From the NCBI GenBank assembly GCA_902363555.1, contig CABJAM010000002.1, forward strand, positions 682,001-746,000: a DNA stretch of 64,000 bases, in the 5' to 3' direction. Within the stretch, counting starts at the first letter, position 1. Every line of letters begins with the position of its first letter. This DNA is from Lachnospiraceae bacterium (GTDB lineage: Bacteria; Bacillota; Clostridia; Lachnospirales; Lachnospiraceae). The notes under the pieces were generated by a model. The model was given only the letters and a program-made list of their open reading frames with translations, searched no databases and was not told where the DNA came from. The position numbers were made by a program, and so were the translations under genes. Positions 1-8,246 of the stretch are shown piece by piece.

Positions 1-558
1 CAGCCCCGAGGTGGAGGAGGTTCCGAGAATGGACATGGGAACAATATTTTGTGTGACAGGCGCCCCCGGGCAGACAGCCGCGGCCGTGGAGCACATCAGT
101 ATGCCAGGAATATATTTGCGTGGCATGTCCAGCTTTTTCCACATCCGTACAACAATGGGAAATGTCGTATACAGAACGATAAAAGCATCAATCCCGCCTA
201 AGCAGAGCAGAAAAGATACGACAACGATAACTGCGACAGCGACACGCACTTTGTTTTCTCCCTTAGTGCGGTCCACAAACGCTTTAATAAAACCATCGGC
301 CAGCGCCTCCGCTGCACCGGTCTGTGTGTAAACCTTTCCGAGAATTGTTCCCAGCATAATGATTGGCAATAACATTCCAAGAACGCTTGTTAAGCCGGAA
401 ACATATGTACCCGCAAACGCTTCTACGGGATTCAAATGATTAAATAACGCCACAATAACGCAGGCGATGGGCGCTAAAATAATCGTACTTACATTTTTAA
501 AAGTAAAGAATAATATAATACAGAATCCGATAATAATTCCGATAAGTCCTAATGCCAT
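1..558 (-). CDS. GntP/CitMHS-like permease, N-terminal part (cut by window edge)
   Basis: The reading frame is open from the ATG at 558 to the window edge, giving 186 N-terminal residues. They begin MALGLIGIIIGFCIILFF and form several hydrophobic helices, with a long acidic/basic loop around residues 88-100 and a GGIDAF turn. The pattern resembles gluconate/citrate-type carboxylate permeases of the ion-transporter superfamily. An in-frame ATG at 576 is an alternative start, but GAGAAG just before 558 favours the shorter form. The gene lies 141 bases downstream of the phloretin-hydrolase-like gene on the same strand, so it may move an aromatic or carboxylate substrate or product of that enzyme. 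This role is inferred only from position. The family call rests on topology and short motifs, because the C-terminal half is missing. Confidence 0.6.
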   Translation of the reverse strand, partial: MALGLIGIIIGFCIILFFTFKNVSTIILAPIACVIVALFNHLNPVEAFAGTYVSGLTSVLGMLLPIIMLGTILGKVYTQTGAAEALADGFIKAFVDRTKGENKVRVAVAVIVVVSFLLCLGGIDAFIVLYTTFPIVVRMWKKLDMPRKYIPGILMCSTAAAVCPGAPVTQNIVPMSILGTSSTSGL

Positions 559-581
559 AAATCTTCTCACTTTCATATAAT

Positions 582-686
582 TGCCTGCCATGCCTGAGTG
601 TATTTAACGGTAACAGTTCAGAGAGGCCGAACTGTTACGCTTAACGCTCAGCTTTTCAAACACACACAGACCTATGGCAGGCAGCT
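582..686. repeat. Compound hairpin between the hydrolase and permease genes, containing family A repeat copy 1
   Basis: An inner hairpin at 610-638 has arms GTAACAGTTC and GAACTGTTAC. It is enclosed by weaker pairing of CTGAGTGT with ACGCTCAG and by an outer pair, TGCCTGCCAT near 583-593 and ATGGCAGGCA near 674-683. The whole intergenic region could fold into one long stem in RNA. It has no clear U-tract on the minus strand, so mRNA processing or 3'-end protection is as likely as termination. Confidence 0.6.
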
Positions 687-699
687 TTATTTTTTATTC

Positions 700-1539
700 T
701 TATTTATTTTTATACTCAGGTCTTTCTAAAACCGGAAGGGTGTTATCCTCGATATATTTCCATTTATAGTCGCCGATTTTTTCAACAGAAAGATCATAGT
801 ATACATTCTGTGTCGGGTCTGGATGATCCTTCCATACATTGTAAAGACCCGGAAGAAATTTAGGCCACCAGCAGAGCTCATACTCGCCATGCTCAAAGTT
901 ATTTTTTGTGCCCTTCTGATGCGGGTACTCATCCGGACGGATAACCTTGCGGCTCAGCTCCAGAGTTTCTGTTGCACATACCATACGGTGGATACATCCG
1001 CCTTCGACATCCTCCCACATATGAGCCAGAAGCATCCATGTATGATCATTTTCATCCTTTGTTCCCTCAATGATCACATGTTTACAGCAATGATCGAATG
1101 GAAAAACATCCATATCATAGCGGTTATAAAGCAGCATGCCAAAACCATCGCCGGCAGCTACACTTAAATCAAGAATCTGATCCTCGTCCATGTTTTCCAG
1201 ACTTGTATGCTTTGAATTTGTAAAACCATACTCCCATGGCTCCTGCATCCACTGAAAACGTTTGTGAGAACCCGGAGCCCACAGGTAATAGCCTTTTTCC
1301 ATGTTACACCAGAACCAGTCGATCATTTCTGAGGTTACGCCAGGCAGGAAGTGATCGCCCTCAATACAAATGGCCCAGCCTTTTTCTTTATACTCCGGGT
1401 TCAGATCAATGTCCGGCAGATCTGTTATACCGACCTCCTCGGGACGTTTCAGAGGCTCCCACTTTGGATAGGGCACCTTAAACTGACCAAACGGACGGCT
1501 GGACTGACCACCAGTTGCTACATACTTATCAAATTGCAT
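700..1539 (-). CDS. Phloretin hydrolase / DAPG hydrolase family protein (279 aa)
   Basis: This protein looks like the PhlG/Phy family, which hydrolyses a C-C bond between an acyl group and a phloroglucinol ring. Known members split 2,4-diacetylphloroglucinol, or split phloretin to phloroglucinol plus phloretic acid. Visible marks are GVTSEMIDWFW (about 67-77) and YLWAPGSHKRF, whose His92 matches the first zinc ligand. HGEYE (His217, Glu221) matches the C-terminal His-x3-Glu zinc pair of PhlG, and is followed by LPGLYN. Length is normal for the family and there is no signal peptide, so it is cytoplasmic. The start is set by GGAGGAATTAAATT before the ATG. A sigma-54 promoter lies upstream at 1589-1604 and the divergent activator at 1825 is the likely controller. 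The family is fairly sure. The substrate (phloretin or another acylphloroglucinol) is inferred, helped by the C-deglycosidase and tannase elsewhere in the window. Confidence 0.78.
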   Translation of the reverse strand: MQFDKYVATGGQSSRPFGQFKVPYPKWEPLKRPEEVGITDLPDIDLNPEYKEKGWAICIEGDHFLPGVTSEMIDWFWCNMEKGYYLWAPGSHKRFQWMQEPWEYGFTNSKHTSLENMDEDQILDLSVAAGDGFGMLLYNRYDMDVFPFDHCCKHVIIEGTKDENDHTWMLLAHMWEDVEGGCIHRMVCATETLELSRKVIRPDEYPHQKGTKNNFEHGEYELCWWPKFLPGLYNVWKDHPDPTQNVYYDLSVEKIGDYKWKYIEDNTLPVLERPEYKNK

Positions 1540-1588
1540 AATTTAATTCCTCCTATATGTATTTATTTTTTTGATACCATATTATTAC

Positions 1589-1604
1589 GCAATTATGATG
1601 CCAA
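1589..1604 (-). promoter_or_regulatory. Sigma-54 (-24/-12) promoter of the hydrolase gene
   Basis: The minus strand reads TTGGCATCATAATTGC, which matches TGGCAN-N5-TTGC with GG and GC exactly ten bases apart. It lies 50 bases before the hydrolase ATG. It faces a divergent gene for an AAA activator with the GAFTGA sigma-54 contact motif, which makes a chance match unlikely. Confidence 0.8.
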
Positions 1605-1690
1605 CTTTTTCAAAGGTTTTTCCCCATAAAAGTGCTTTTTTTCATGTGGATTGCCCGTATTTTAAAATTATACAATGCCTGATTTTGTTG

Positions 1691-1764
1691 TTGGTGCAAT
1701 AATACACCATCGACTTTTGACTGTTTTTTCAACATTTTTGTTCTTTGGTGCATTTTGGAACCAA
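1691..1764. promoter_or_regulatory. Two palindromic upstream activator sites
   Basis: Site 1 (1692-1709) pairs TGGTGCA with TACACCA around ATAA. Site 2 (1745-1764) pairs TTGGTGCA with GGAACCAA less perfectly. They lie about 90 to 175 bases upstream of the -24/-12 promoter, the usual distance for sigma-54 enhancer sites. They share the half-site TTGGTGYA with the palindrome at 1785-1808, so they are probably bound by the adjacent activator. Confidence 0.7.
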
Positions 1765-1769
1765 TTACA

Positions 1770-1808
1770 TTTACAATCACGGATTTTTGGTGTATAATTA
1801 CACCAAAA
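1770..1808 (+). promoter_or_regulatory. Sigma-70 promoter of the activator gene with overlapping operator
   Basis: TTTACA (1770-1775) and TATAAT (1793-1798) are 17 bases apart, a near-ideal housekeeping promoter. The -10 box is the centre of a perfect palindrome with arms TTTTGGTGTA and TACACCAAAA (1785-1808), the strongest of the three activator-type sites. A protein bound here would block the promoter, so negative autoregulation by the activator is likely. Confidence 0.75.
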
Positions 1809-1824
1809 GCAGGAGGTGGATGCT

Positions 1825-3255
1825 ATGAGTCAATTCTCACCAACACCTTATTTTGATATAAGTAAAATAGGGAACAGTCTTCAGGATGGGTTATTTATTT
1901 GTGATAAAGACGGAACGATCTTATACGTGAACAAGGCCAATGAACGTTTAACCGGCATAAAAGCCTCTGAATGTATTGGCAAAAATATTTATCAATTTTT
2001 AAACGACGGCGGGCTGGCAAACGTTATTGTTCCCCACATCATACAAACCGGTAAGCCCTACACTTCGCTGGCGGTTTCCCCGCGGACCAATATCCAGTTT
2101 TTAGAAACCGGGTCGCCTTTATATAATGACCAGGATGAGCTTATCGGCGTTGTTATCATCGACCGGGATATCAGTGAGATTTCGATGCTGACGGACCGCT
2201 TAAAGCAGTCTCAGTCCAAAATCGCCTATTTTGAAGAGATCAACAAACAGACCTCCCTGGTCATAAGTCAGTTGAGCCAGCAGCACATCCTGGAACAGAT
2301 GAACTTCGCTGACAACGTGGAACCGGTAAGCCCGCTCATGCAGGCGACCTATCGGCTTGCTTATCAGGCGGCTTCCACCGATGTCACCGTACTGATCACC
2401 GGGGAAACCGGCGTTGGTAAGGAGGTTATCGCCAACTATATTTATTCCAGCAGCAGCAGAAAAAATAAACCTTTTATAAAAGTCAATTGTGCGGCGATTC
2501 CGGCCAATTTGCTGGAAAGCGAGCTGTTTGGGTATGTCAAAGGAGCCTTCACAGGCGCGAATGCCAAAGGGAAGCCCGGTATGTTTGAGCTTGCAAATAC
2601 CGGTACACTTTATTTAGATGAGATTGGCGAGCTGCCCATAGACTTTCAGGCAAAACTGCTTCGGGCCATACAGCAGCATGAGATTACACGTATCGGTGAC
2701 ACCAAAACAGTAAAGCTGGATATCCGCATCATCGCAGCTACAAATCGAGATTTAAAAGAAATGGTAAAGCAGGACCGCTTCCGGAGCGATCTTTACTATC
2801 GTCTGAGCATCTTTCCCATACATATTCCATCATTGAAGGAGCGCCCGGAGGATATTATTCCGATGATCGATCATTTTTTGAACCTTTTTAACAAACGCTA
2901 TAACAAAAATATTATACTGGATTCCGAATGTATGCAGCGCATGAAAAAATATACATGGCCGGGAAACATCCGTGAATTGGAAAACATTATCGAACGGTGG
3001 GTTGTCATCTATGGCGAATACGAAACTCTGACCTGGGATAAAATATCCAGCCATTTTGCCAATGAGCTTCCGATGCTCTCCGATTCCCATTTTGAGGGCA
3101 AAACCCTGAAACAAATCCTTTTGGAGGAGGAATACAGAGTTTTTAGCTGGGCATTGGAAAACTATAAAACCTCACGGGAAATCGCCAATGTTTTGGGGAT
3201 CGACCACTCTACGGTGGTTCGGAAAATTAATGCGCTTGGTTTGAAGCGTGTTTGA
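1825..3255 (+). CDS. PAS-AAA sigma-54-dependent transcriptional activator (476 aa)
   Basis: This is an enhancer-binding protein that opens sigma-54 promoters. An N-terminal PAS domain (about 12-125, starting near NSLQDGLFICDKDGTILYVN) is the likely ligand sensor. It is followed by a coiled linker and an AAA+ core with Walker A GETGVGKE, the sigma-54 contact loop GAFTGA and Walker B LYLDEIGELP. The C-terminal Fis-type helix-turn-helix ends ...TSREIANVLGIDHSTVVRKI. The start is ATG 1825, since AGGAGGT at 1811-1817 sits seven bases before it; the GTG at 1816 lies inside that site. The gene is divergent from the phloretin-hydrolase-like gene and its -24/-12 promoter, so it probably activates that operon in response to an aromatic ligand. 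The ligand is inferred. Confidence 0.92.
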   Translation: MSQFSPTPYFDISKIGNSLQDGLFICDKDGTILYVNKANERLTGIKASECIGKNIYQFLNDGGLANVIVPHIIQTGKPYTSLAVSPRTNIQFLETGSPLYNDQDELIGVVIIDRDISEISMLTDRLKQSQSKIAYFEEINKQTSLVISQLSQQHILEQMNFADNVEPVSPLMQATYRLAYQAASTDVTVLITGETGVGKEVIANYIYSSSSRKNKPFIKVNCAAIPANLLESELFGYVKGAFTGANAKGKPGMFELANTGTLYLDEIGELPIDFQAKLLRAIQQHEITRIGDTKTVKLDIRIIAATNRDLKEMVKQDRFRSDLYYRLSIFPIHIPSLKERPEDIIPMIDHFLNLFNKRYNKNIILDSECMQRMKKYTWPGNIRELENIIERWVVIYGEYETLTWDKISSHFANELPMLSDSHFEGKTLKQILLEEEYRVFSWALENYKTSREIANVLGIDHSTVVRKINALGLKRV

Positions 3256-3496
3256 AACTAACTATTGGTAAGCTGTACGTCACACTTTGCGGAAGATATG
3301 TAACAGTTCAGAAAAACTGAACTGTTACAATATGCCAACTGTTGAGTAAATTACAACAACTTAGTTGCTGTATTTCAAGTCATTTTGCAAATTAGTTGCT
3401 GTATTTTTGTATTATTTCCATTTTGTTTCTGTATTTCTTTATTACAACAACTCATTTTTCGACATATTTACACCAGCAGTTTTCAAGCATCTACAA
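3256..3496. other. Convergent intergenic region with family A copy and TTGCTGTATTT direct repeats
   Basis: A family A hairpin with AACTGTTAC arms lies at 3300-3328. It is followed by three spaced copies of a (T)TAGTTGCTGTATTT-like motif between about 3362 and 3435. No gene was recognised. The hairpin could end transcripts from either side, but it lacks a clean T-run. Confidence 0.5.
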
Positions 3497-4147
3497 CTAA
3501 AAAAACTCCCGCTGATCAAACATCCGGACCGAAATCCACCCGGACAGCGTTAATAGCCCTGCACAAATCAGCAAAATCACCACAAACCCGATACCGGTTG
3601 AGATTCTGTGCATGGACTCCAGAATCTTCTGAAAGCCCTCGGCAAACCGTATGCCCAAAACAAACAGGATAACGAGGGCAAAAAACACGGTCATTATGAC
3701 ATTTTGCGCCTTCACATATTCAAACCGCGCCAGTACAGGCACCATCACAGCAAGGGGCACTGCACTGGCTGCCAGCCCTAAGCCACAGGAAATCCAAAAA
3801 TCATCCATCCCCCATCCATAGATGACGCCGCCAAGGACCGCGCAGCACAGTAAAAAGGCGACGGACAGTCCGACAATGAACATAAAACGATTGCGCATAA
3901 TATCCTTACGGCTATACGCAGCGGATAAGAGCAGGCAGGACGCCTGGTTGCGCTCCTCTTTTTCAAAGACCATCCCCACCAGCATGTAGGAAAACAGGCC
4001 GGAAAGCATGGACATTGGCATCCACCGGATCAGACTTTCTCTCACCTGGTATTCAATGCCAATAAAAATCAGAAGCCCTATAATAAACATAACAGCAAAG
4101 CGTTTGCGGACCAAAAGCATATCCTTTTTTAAAAGATAACCATTCAT
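3497..4147 (-). CDS. ABC-2 type transporter permease (216 aa)
   Basis: This is a membrane protein with about six hydrophobic segments and a short cytoplasmic N-terminus (MNGYLLKKDMLLVRKRFAV). It follows the pattern of small ABC-2 permeases that pair with YtrB-like ATPases. It is the last gene of a four-gene unit (GntR regulator, ATPase, two permeases) with only nine bases between it and the preceding permease. GGAGG lies just before the ATG. A role in export or envelope-stress resistance (antimicrobial peptides or similar) is typical for this arrangement, but the substrate cannot be read from the sequence. Confidence 0.8.
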   Translation of the reverse strand: MNGYLLKKDMLLVRKRFAVMFIIGLLIFIGIEYQVRESLIRWMPMSMLSGLFSYMLVGMVFEKEERNQASCLLLSAAYSRKDIMRNRFMFIVGLSVAFLLCCAVLGGVIYGWGMDDFWISCGLGLAASAVPLAVMVPVLARFEYVKAQNVIMTVFFALVILFVLGIRFAEGFQKILESMHRISTGIGFVVILLICAGLLTLSGWISVRMFDQREFF

Positions 4148-4156
4148 AGCGGCCTC

Positions 4157-4792
4157 CTAAAATTCCAGCTTATCAAAAAACAGCTTCATAATGATGGCCG
4201 ACAGGACCATACCCACACCGGCAATGGCAAGCCCGGCCCCCATCCCCCATTGCGGCAAAGCGGCAAACGCGTCGGCGCCCACCTTTTTCAGGATAATGAT
4301 AATACCGAAGCTTACGCCAAGAATCAAACCGATAGAAACGAGCCGCACGGTCATATCCGAAAGGAAGAAATACATCGGAAGCGTAATACTTACAAAAAGC
4401 ATGTAGCAAATAAATGTCGCCCCGACCACCGATATGCTCAACCGGGGAAACAGCTCCAAACCCAACTGCTGCGTCAGTTCTGACAGTACCCCGTAAAATA
4501 CCGTAATCCCCACAAACATCAACAGCGTTGACAGATACTTTGAAATAACAATCTTTAACCTTGAATACGGAATGGAGATCAGGTAGGCTAATGCCGACGA
4601 CTGCTGCTCCGCGATACATACATTCATAAGTAAATACCACGCCGCCCCCACAGCCATAACGCTATAACCCATAATCCCCAAATTTGCACTGATGACCACA
4701 AGAATAAAAAGCATCTGCGCCAAAAACGTGCCAAAGCTCTGCCTGAACAGAATCTTATAATCCTTTCGTATCAGCCCCAGACTCATACTCAC
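4157..4792 (-). CDS. ABC-2 type transporter permease (211 aa)
   Basis: This is the second permease of the GntR-linked ABC unit. It has about six membrane helices, beginning after MSMSLGLIRKDYKILFRQ, a positively charged N-terminus typical of ABC-2 permeases. Its ATG overlaps the stop of the ATPase gene by four bases (ATGA), which implies translational coupling. With the following 216-residue permease it probably forms a heterodimeric channel driven by the ATPase. The substrate is unknown. Confidence 0.82.
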   Translation of the reverse strand: MSMSLGLIRKDYKILFRQSFGTFLAQMLFILVVISANLGIMGYSVMAVGAAWYLLMNVCIAEQQSSALAYLISIPYSRLKIVISKYLSTLLMFVGITVFYGVLSELTQQLGLELFPRLSISVVGATFICYMLFVSITLPMYFFLSDMTVRLVSIGLILGVSFGIIIILKKVGADAFAALPQWGMGAGLAIAGVGMVLSAIIMKLFFDKLEF

Positions 4793-5649
4793 ACCCGCCC
4801 TTCGATATAGGCCACCATAATATCTTCGATCGTCGGCCGTTCCACGACCGCAGAATCCATGGACATCTTTACCTTTTCTTTTTCATTGGTCAGCCCCTCA
4901 AAATGAAAGCCCCTTTCTTCCAAAGCGAGGAACCACTTCCGGTTTTCCGGATTCAGCCACGACTTATCTCCCTTTACTAAAGCATGCGCCTCGATCAGCG
5001 ACTCCTTATCTTCATTAAACAAAATCTTCCCTTTATGAAGCATGATGATCTGATCCGCAATCTTATCCAGATCTGTCGTAATATGCGTGGAAAAGAAAAC
5101 AGACTTTCCCTCCTCACTGACAAACTCGCGCATGATTTCCAAAAGCTGCTTGCGCACCATCGGGTCCAGGCCGCTGGTCGGTTCATCCATTAAGAGCAGG
5201 TCGCAATGGTGCGATAACGCCAAAACCAATGCATATTTCATACGCATGCCCCGAGACAGAGACGAAATACTCTTTTTCTCATCCAGCCGGAACCGTTTCA
5301 TAAGGCTATGGTATACATCATTATCCCAATGACTGTACGCCGGCGCGATAACGCTCCGCATATCCGCCATCGTCAGCTCATTATAAAGAAAACCATTGTC
5401 ATACACGATCCCAATACGGTCCTTAATGGCCTTCTCGTTCTCTTTCATGGACATGCCAAATACATTAACCTCACCGCTGTCCGGCTTTAATAGCCCCATG
5501 ATCGACTTGATTGTTGTCGTTTTTCCAGCGCCGTTCATGCCAATGAAGCCGGTAATGCACCCTTCGTAAATACCAAAGCTGATATCCTTTAATACCTTTT
5601 TGCCCTTATAGCTCTTTGAAAGATTCTTTACTTCCATAACATAATCCAT
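4789..5649 (-). CDS. ABC transporter ATP-binding protein, YtrB-like (286 aa)
   Basis: This ATPase energises the two ABC-2 permeases downstream. It has Walker A GMNGAGKTTT, signature LSRGMRMKYALVLAL (a divergent LSGGQ), Walker B LLLMDEPTSGLD and a switch histidine in FFSTHI. The residues after about 215 form the C-terminal extension usual for this family. The start is set at 5649, where GGAGGG sits seven bases before ATG GAT TAT. That places it one base after the GntR stop codon; an in-frame ATG at 5673 would overlap the regulator. The gene is probably repressed by the GntR protein with which it is cotranscribed. Confidence 0.9.
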   Translation of the reverse strand: MDYVMEVKNLSKSYKGKKVLKDISFGIYEGCITGFIGMNGAGKTTTIKSIMGLLKPDSGEVNVFGMSMKENEKAIKDRIGIVYDNGFLYNELTMADMRSVIAPAYSHWDNDVYHSLMKRFRLDEKKSISSLSRGMRMKYALVLALSHHCDLLLMDEPTSGLDPMVRKQLLEIMREFVSEEGKSVFFSTHITTDLDKIADQIIMLHKGKILFNEDKESLIEAHALVKGDKSWLNPENRKWFLALEERGFHFEGLTNEKEKVKMSMDSAVVERPTIEDIMVAYIEGRV

Positions 5650-5650
5650 A

Positions 5651-6034
5651 CTATTTCCCTCCGTTTTCATCAAAGAGAATATCCATCATGCTCCACATAT
5701 CCTCCTTGGAAACACCGATCTGCCGTCCGATATCATAGGCTTCAAGCAGCTTGCGTTCGACCTCCTTGAGCTTTGCTTCCCGGATGACTTCAATATTCTT
5801 CGCAGCTACAAAAAATCCCTTGCCGTGGACACTGTGGACCAGCCCTTCACTCTCAAGCTCGTCATAAGCCCGGCGGACCGTGAGAACACTGGCCCGTGTC
5901 TCATTGGCCATGGCCCGGATGGACGGCAGTATATCGCCTGCGGAAAGCTCCCCCGCCAGTATCGCGTCCTTGATCTGGTCCTTTAATTGTTGGTAAATTG
6001 GTGTTTCGCTCTGGTTTGATATAATTATGCGCAA
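5651..6034 (-). CDS. GntR family regulator, YtrA-type (127 aa)
   Basis: This is a short regulator with an N-terminal winged helix (SETPIYQQLKDQIKDAILAGELSAGDILPSIRAMA... overall) and a short helical tail, as in YtrA. The best start is TTG at 6034, preceded by AGGTGG at eight bases. It gives MRIIISNQSETPIYQQL, the usual family opening. A GTG at 6046 is possible but lies on the ribosome site. The gene heads the ABC operon and faces a large palindrome at 6051-6113, its likely operator, so it should repress its own operon until a ligand or cell-envelope cue appears. Confidence 0.88.
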   Translation of the reverse strand: MRIIISNQSETPIYQQLKDQIKDAILAGELSAGDILPSIRAMANETRASVLTVRRAYDELESEGLVHSVHGKGFFVAAKNIEVIREAKLKEVERKLLEAYDIGRQIGVSKEDMWSMMDILFDENGGK

Positions 6035-6050
6035 AATTATAACCACCTAT

Positions 6051-6113
6051 CTGTGTTATTGTGTTATATACTGTGTATTAAATACATATACAGTATATAA
6101 CACTAATACACAG
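6051..6113. promoter_or_regulatory. Large palindromic operator upstream of the GntR gene
   Basis: The core arms GTGTTATATACTGT (6061-6074) and ACAGTATATAACAC (6090-6103) are perfectly complementary. A weaker outer match, CTGTGTTATT against AATACACAG, extends the symmetry to about 63 bases. AT-rich half-sites with TATAC next to a YtrA-type regulator fit an autoregulatory operator overlapping its promoter. Confidence 0.75.
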
Positions 6114-6161
6114 GTGTCAATAGGCGGCGGGGAAAAATTATGTCTTTTCCAAAATGCAAAA

Positions 6162-6198
6162 ATCCCGGAAGTTGTCGCGTTTAAACAACTTCCAGGAT
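6162..6198 (-). terminator. Rho-independent terminator after the OYE-like gene
   Basis: The minus strand has a stem pairing ATCCTGGAAGTTGT with ACAACTTCCGGGAT, followed by TTTTTGCATTTT, just past the stop of the flavoenzyme gene at 6208. The plus strand also ends in a T-rich stretch, so it could work in both directions and shield the GntR region. Confidence 0.8.
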
Positions 6199-6207
6199 TC
6201 AAAATTT

Positions 6208-8163
6208 TTAGATATCCAGCGCCCTGTAAAACCCATCCGACACCGCATCCATCACCTTCCCGGCCCGGCGGCAGTCACCGATACGTTCCACCACCGGCGC
6301 CGACTGGCACAGCTCCATAAACAGGGCATCATCAGCCCGGTAGCCGGAAGCATTCACCACCGTGTCTACCTCCAGCAGTATTTCCACGCCGGAATCATCC
6401 CGCACGATCAGCCCCTGTTCCGTCACCTGACGGCCCATAGCATTCACTGCAAGCCTTACATGATTTTTGCGCAGATCCACCTTCAGCGCGGTCTGATAAA
6501 ACATCTCTGCATCCAGCGCAATATCCCCGCGCATTTCCACAATAGTCACAGACCGGCCAAGCCGTGCCAGATGCGCCGCCGTTTCGCTGCCCACCAGGCC
6601 GCCGCCCAGTACAGCCACACGCTCGCCTACACGATCTTCATGGCCATAAACATCTGCGGCCAGGAGGACGTTTTCCCGATCAATCCCTTCAATGGGCGGT
6701 GTCACAGGCTTTGCACCGCAGGCCAGGAGGAGTACATCCGGCTGCTCATGTTCCACAAGCGCTGCGGTCACCGGCGTATCCAGATGTACGGAAACACCGT
6801 ATTTTTTCAGCTCATATTCTAAAACTTCTTTAAACTCATATAACCCATATTTAAAATCCACGTGCTTAGCAAAGTTCAAGGCGCCGCCCAGCCGGTCCGA
6901 GGCCTCGTACAGCGTCACCGCATGGCCCCGCTCTGCCGCCGTGATCGCAGCTTTCATGCCGCCGGGGCCGCCACCGGCCACCATGACCTTTTTAGGCGTC
7001 GTGGGCTGATTTGTGGCAAGCTGACAGTTAAACTCATTGCCGATCACCGGGTTTACTGTACAGGATGTTCCGCCGGTTTTTACCGATTCACCGAAGCAGC
7101 TCATACAGCGGAGACATTTGGTAATCTCCTTTTCACGTCCGCTGCGCAGCTTATTGGGCAAATACGGGTCCGCCAGCAGCGGCCGCCCAAGCTCTACGAT
7201 ATCCGCCTTTCCAGTAGCGATGATCGCCTCCATCATTTCCGGGTCCGTAATGCCGCCCACAGTGGAGACGGGCACATTTACCTTTTTGCGGATAGCCTCC
7301 GCCAGATAAACATTTGGCCCTTTCTCTATAAACTGTGTGGGATGGGTCCGGATGTAAAGCTCCAGTTCCTCGTGGATTCCTGCGGAGACATTGATCAGAT
7401 CGCATTTATCCTCAATCAGCTTTGCCAGCCGTATGCCTTCGTCCAATGTAATACCGCCCTCGATAAATTCATCGCCACTCATACGGACCTCGATGGGAAA
7501 GCCTGGCCCCACAGCCTTACAGATAGATTCCAATGCCATGACCAGCGCACGGGCACGATTTTCAAAGCTGCCGCCGAACCGGTCAGTGCGGTGGTTGGTC
7601 CTGGGAGATAAAAACTGTCCAAACATCCAGCCATGGCCGGCATGGACCATACACATCTCAAAACCTGCCCGCTTGAGCACCGCCGCCCCTTTTCCAAAAG
7701 AATCGATAATTTCCAACAACAGGTCCTCGGGCATTTCCCGGACCCATCCGGCCTCAGTCAGCTCCGCGCTGGGTCCGTAGGCGATGCGCCCGGCTTTCTG
7801 GCTTCCGGCAATACTCACCAGCCCGCCCCATTTTCCGCCATGGGATAATTCCGCACTGGGCACTGCTCCGTGGCGCTTGATCGCCCGGGCAAGCTGCGCC
7901 AGACTCACCAGCGATGTGGGATTATCCAGCTCGATCTGCCGGTCATGGGATTTTCCTGTGGCCGTATGTACAATACTCTCGCCCATGGTCACCACTGCCG
8001 CGCCCCCTTTGGCCTTCAGTTCATAATAGGCAATGGTTTCCGGTGTCAGATTCCCGTCCACCGCGCCCCAATTCAGGGATGTGGGCGCAGAAAAAATCCG
8101 GTTTTTTAATGTCAGTCCTCCGATGGTTATCGGCTTAAATAAGTTCTCGTATTTATTGATCAT
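6208..8163 (-). CDS. BaiCD/enoate-reductase-like FMN-FAD-4Fe4S oxidoreductase (651 aa)
   Basis: This enzyme is built like 2,4-dienoyl-CoA reductase, enoate reductase, BaiCD/BaiH and flavonoid C-ring-cleaving reductases. An N-terminal old-yellow-enzyme TIM barrel (to about 360) contains HGGKWGG and HAGHGWMFGQFLSPRTN. Next comes the 4Fe-4S cysteine set CLRCMSC...SC (about 345-365). A FAD domain follows with VAGGGPGGMKAA, and then an NAD(P) domain with VLGGGLVGSETA. Such enzymes reduce activated C=C or ring C-O bonds of dietary or bile-acid substrates in the anaerobic cytoplasm. GGGGAG precedes the ATG. It is the last gene of a probable five-gene operon and follows a related but clearly different paralogue. 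The substrate is unknown; an alpha,beta-unsaturated aromatic or cyclic ketone is a reasonable guess. Confidence 0.88.
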   Translation of the reverse strand: MINKYENLFKPITIGGLTLKNRIFSAPTSLNWGAVDGNLTPETIAYYELKAKGGAAVVTMGESIVHTATGKSHDRQIELDNPTSLVSLAQLARAIKRHGAVPSAELSHGGKWGGLVSIAGSQKAGRIAYGPSAELTEAGWVREMPEDLLLEIIDSFGKGAAVLKRAGFEMCMVHAGHGWMFGQFLSPRTNHRTDRFGGSFENRARALVMALESICKAVGPGFPIEVRMSGDEFIEGGITLDEGIRLAKLIEDKCDLINVSAGIHEELELYIRTHPTQFIEKGPNVYLAEAIRKKVNVPVSTVGGITDPEMMEAIIATGKADIVELGRPLLADPYLPNKLRSGREKEITKCLRCMSCFGESVKTGGTSCTVNPVIGNEFNCQLATNQPTTPKKVMVAGGGPGGMKAAITAAERGHAVTLYEASDRLGGALNFAKHVDFKYGLYEFKEVLEYELKKYGVSVHLDTPVTAALVEHEQPDVLLLACGAKPVTPPIEGIDRENVLLAADVYGHEDRVGERVAVLGGGLVGSETAAHLARLGRSVTIVEMRGDIALDAEMFYQTALKVDLRKNHVRLAVNAMGRQVTEQGLIVRDDSGVEILLEVDTVVNASGYRADDALFMELCQSAPVVERIGDCRRAGKVMDAVSDGFYRALDI

Positions 8164-8180
8164 CGTATTCTCCCCATATA

Positions 8181-8229
8181 AAAAAGCCGTTGTCCTGCCG
8201 TACCTGTCCGGTCACCGGCAAACAACGGC
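8181..8229 (-). terminator. Terminator or attenuator between the two OYE-like genes
   Basis: Read on the minus strand, GCCGTTGT and ACAACGGC form a stem with an inner CCGG-rich loop, followed by TTTTTT. It lies between the stop of the first flavoenzyme (8247) and the start of the second (8163). It should reduce expression of the downstream paralogue or end the transcript. Confidence 0.78.
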
Positions 8230-8246
8230 CCTGTCCATTTATTCTT

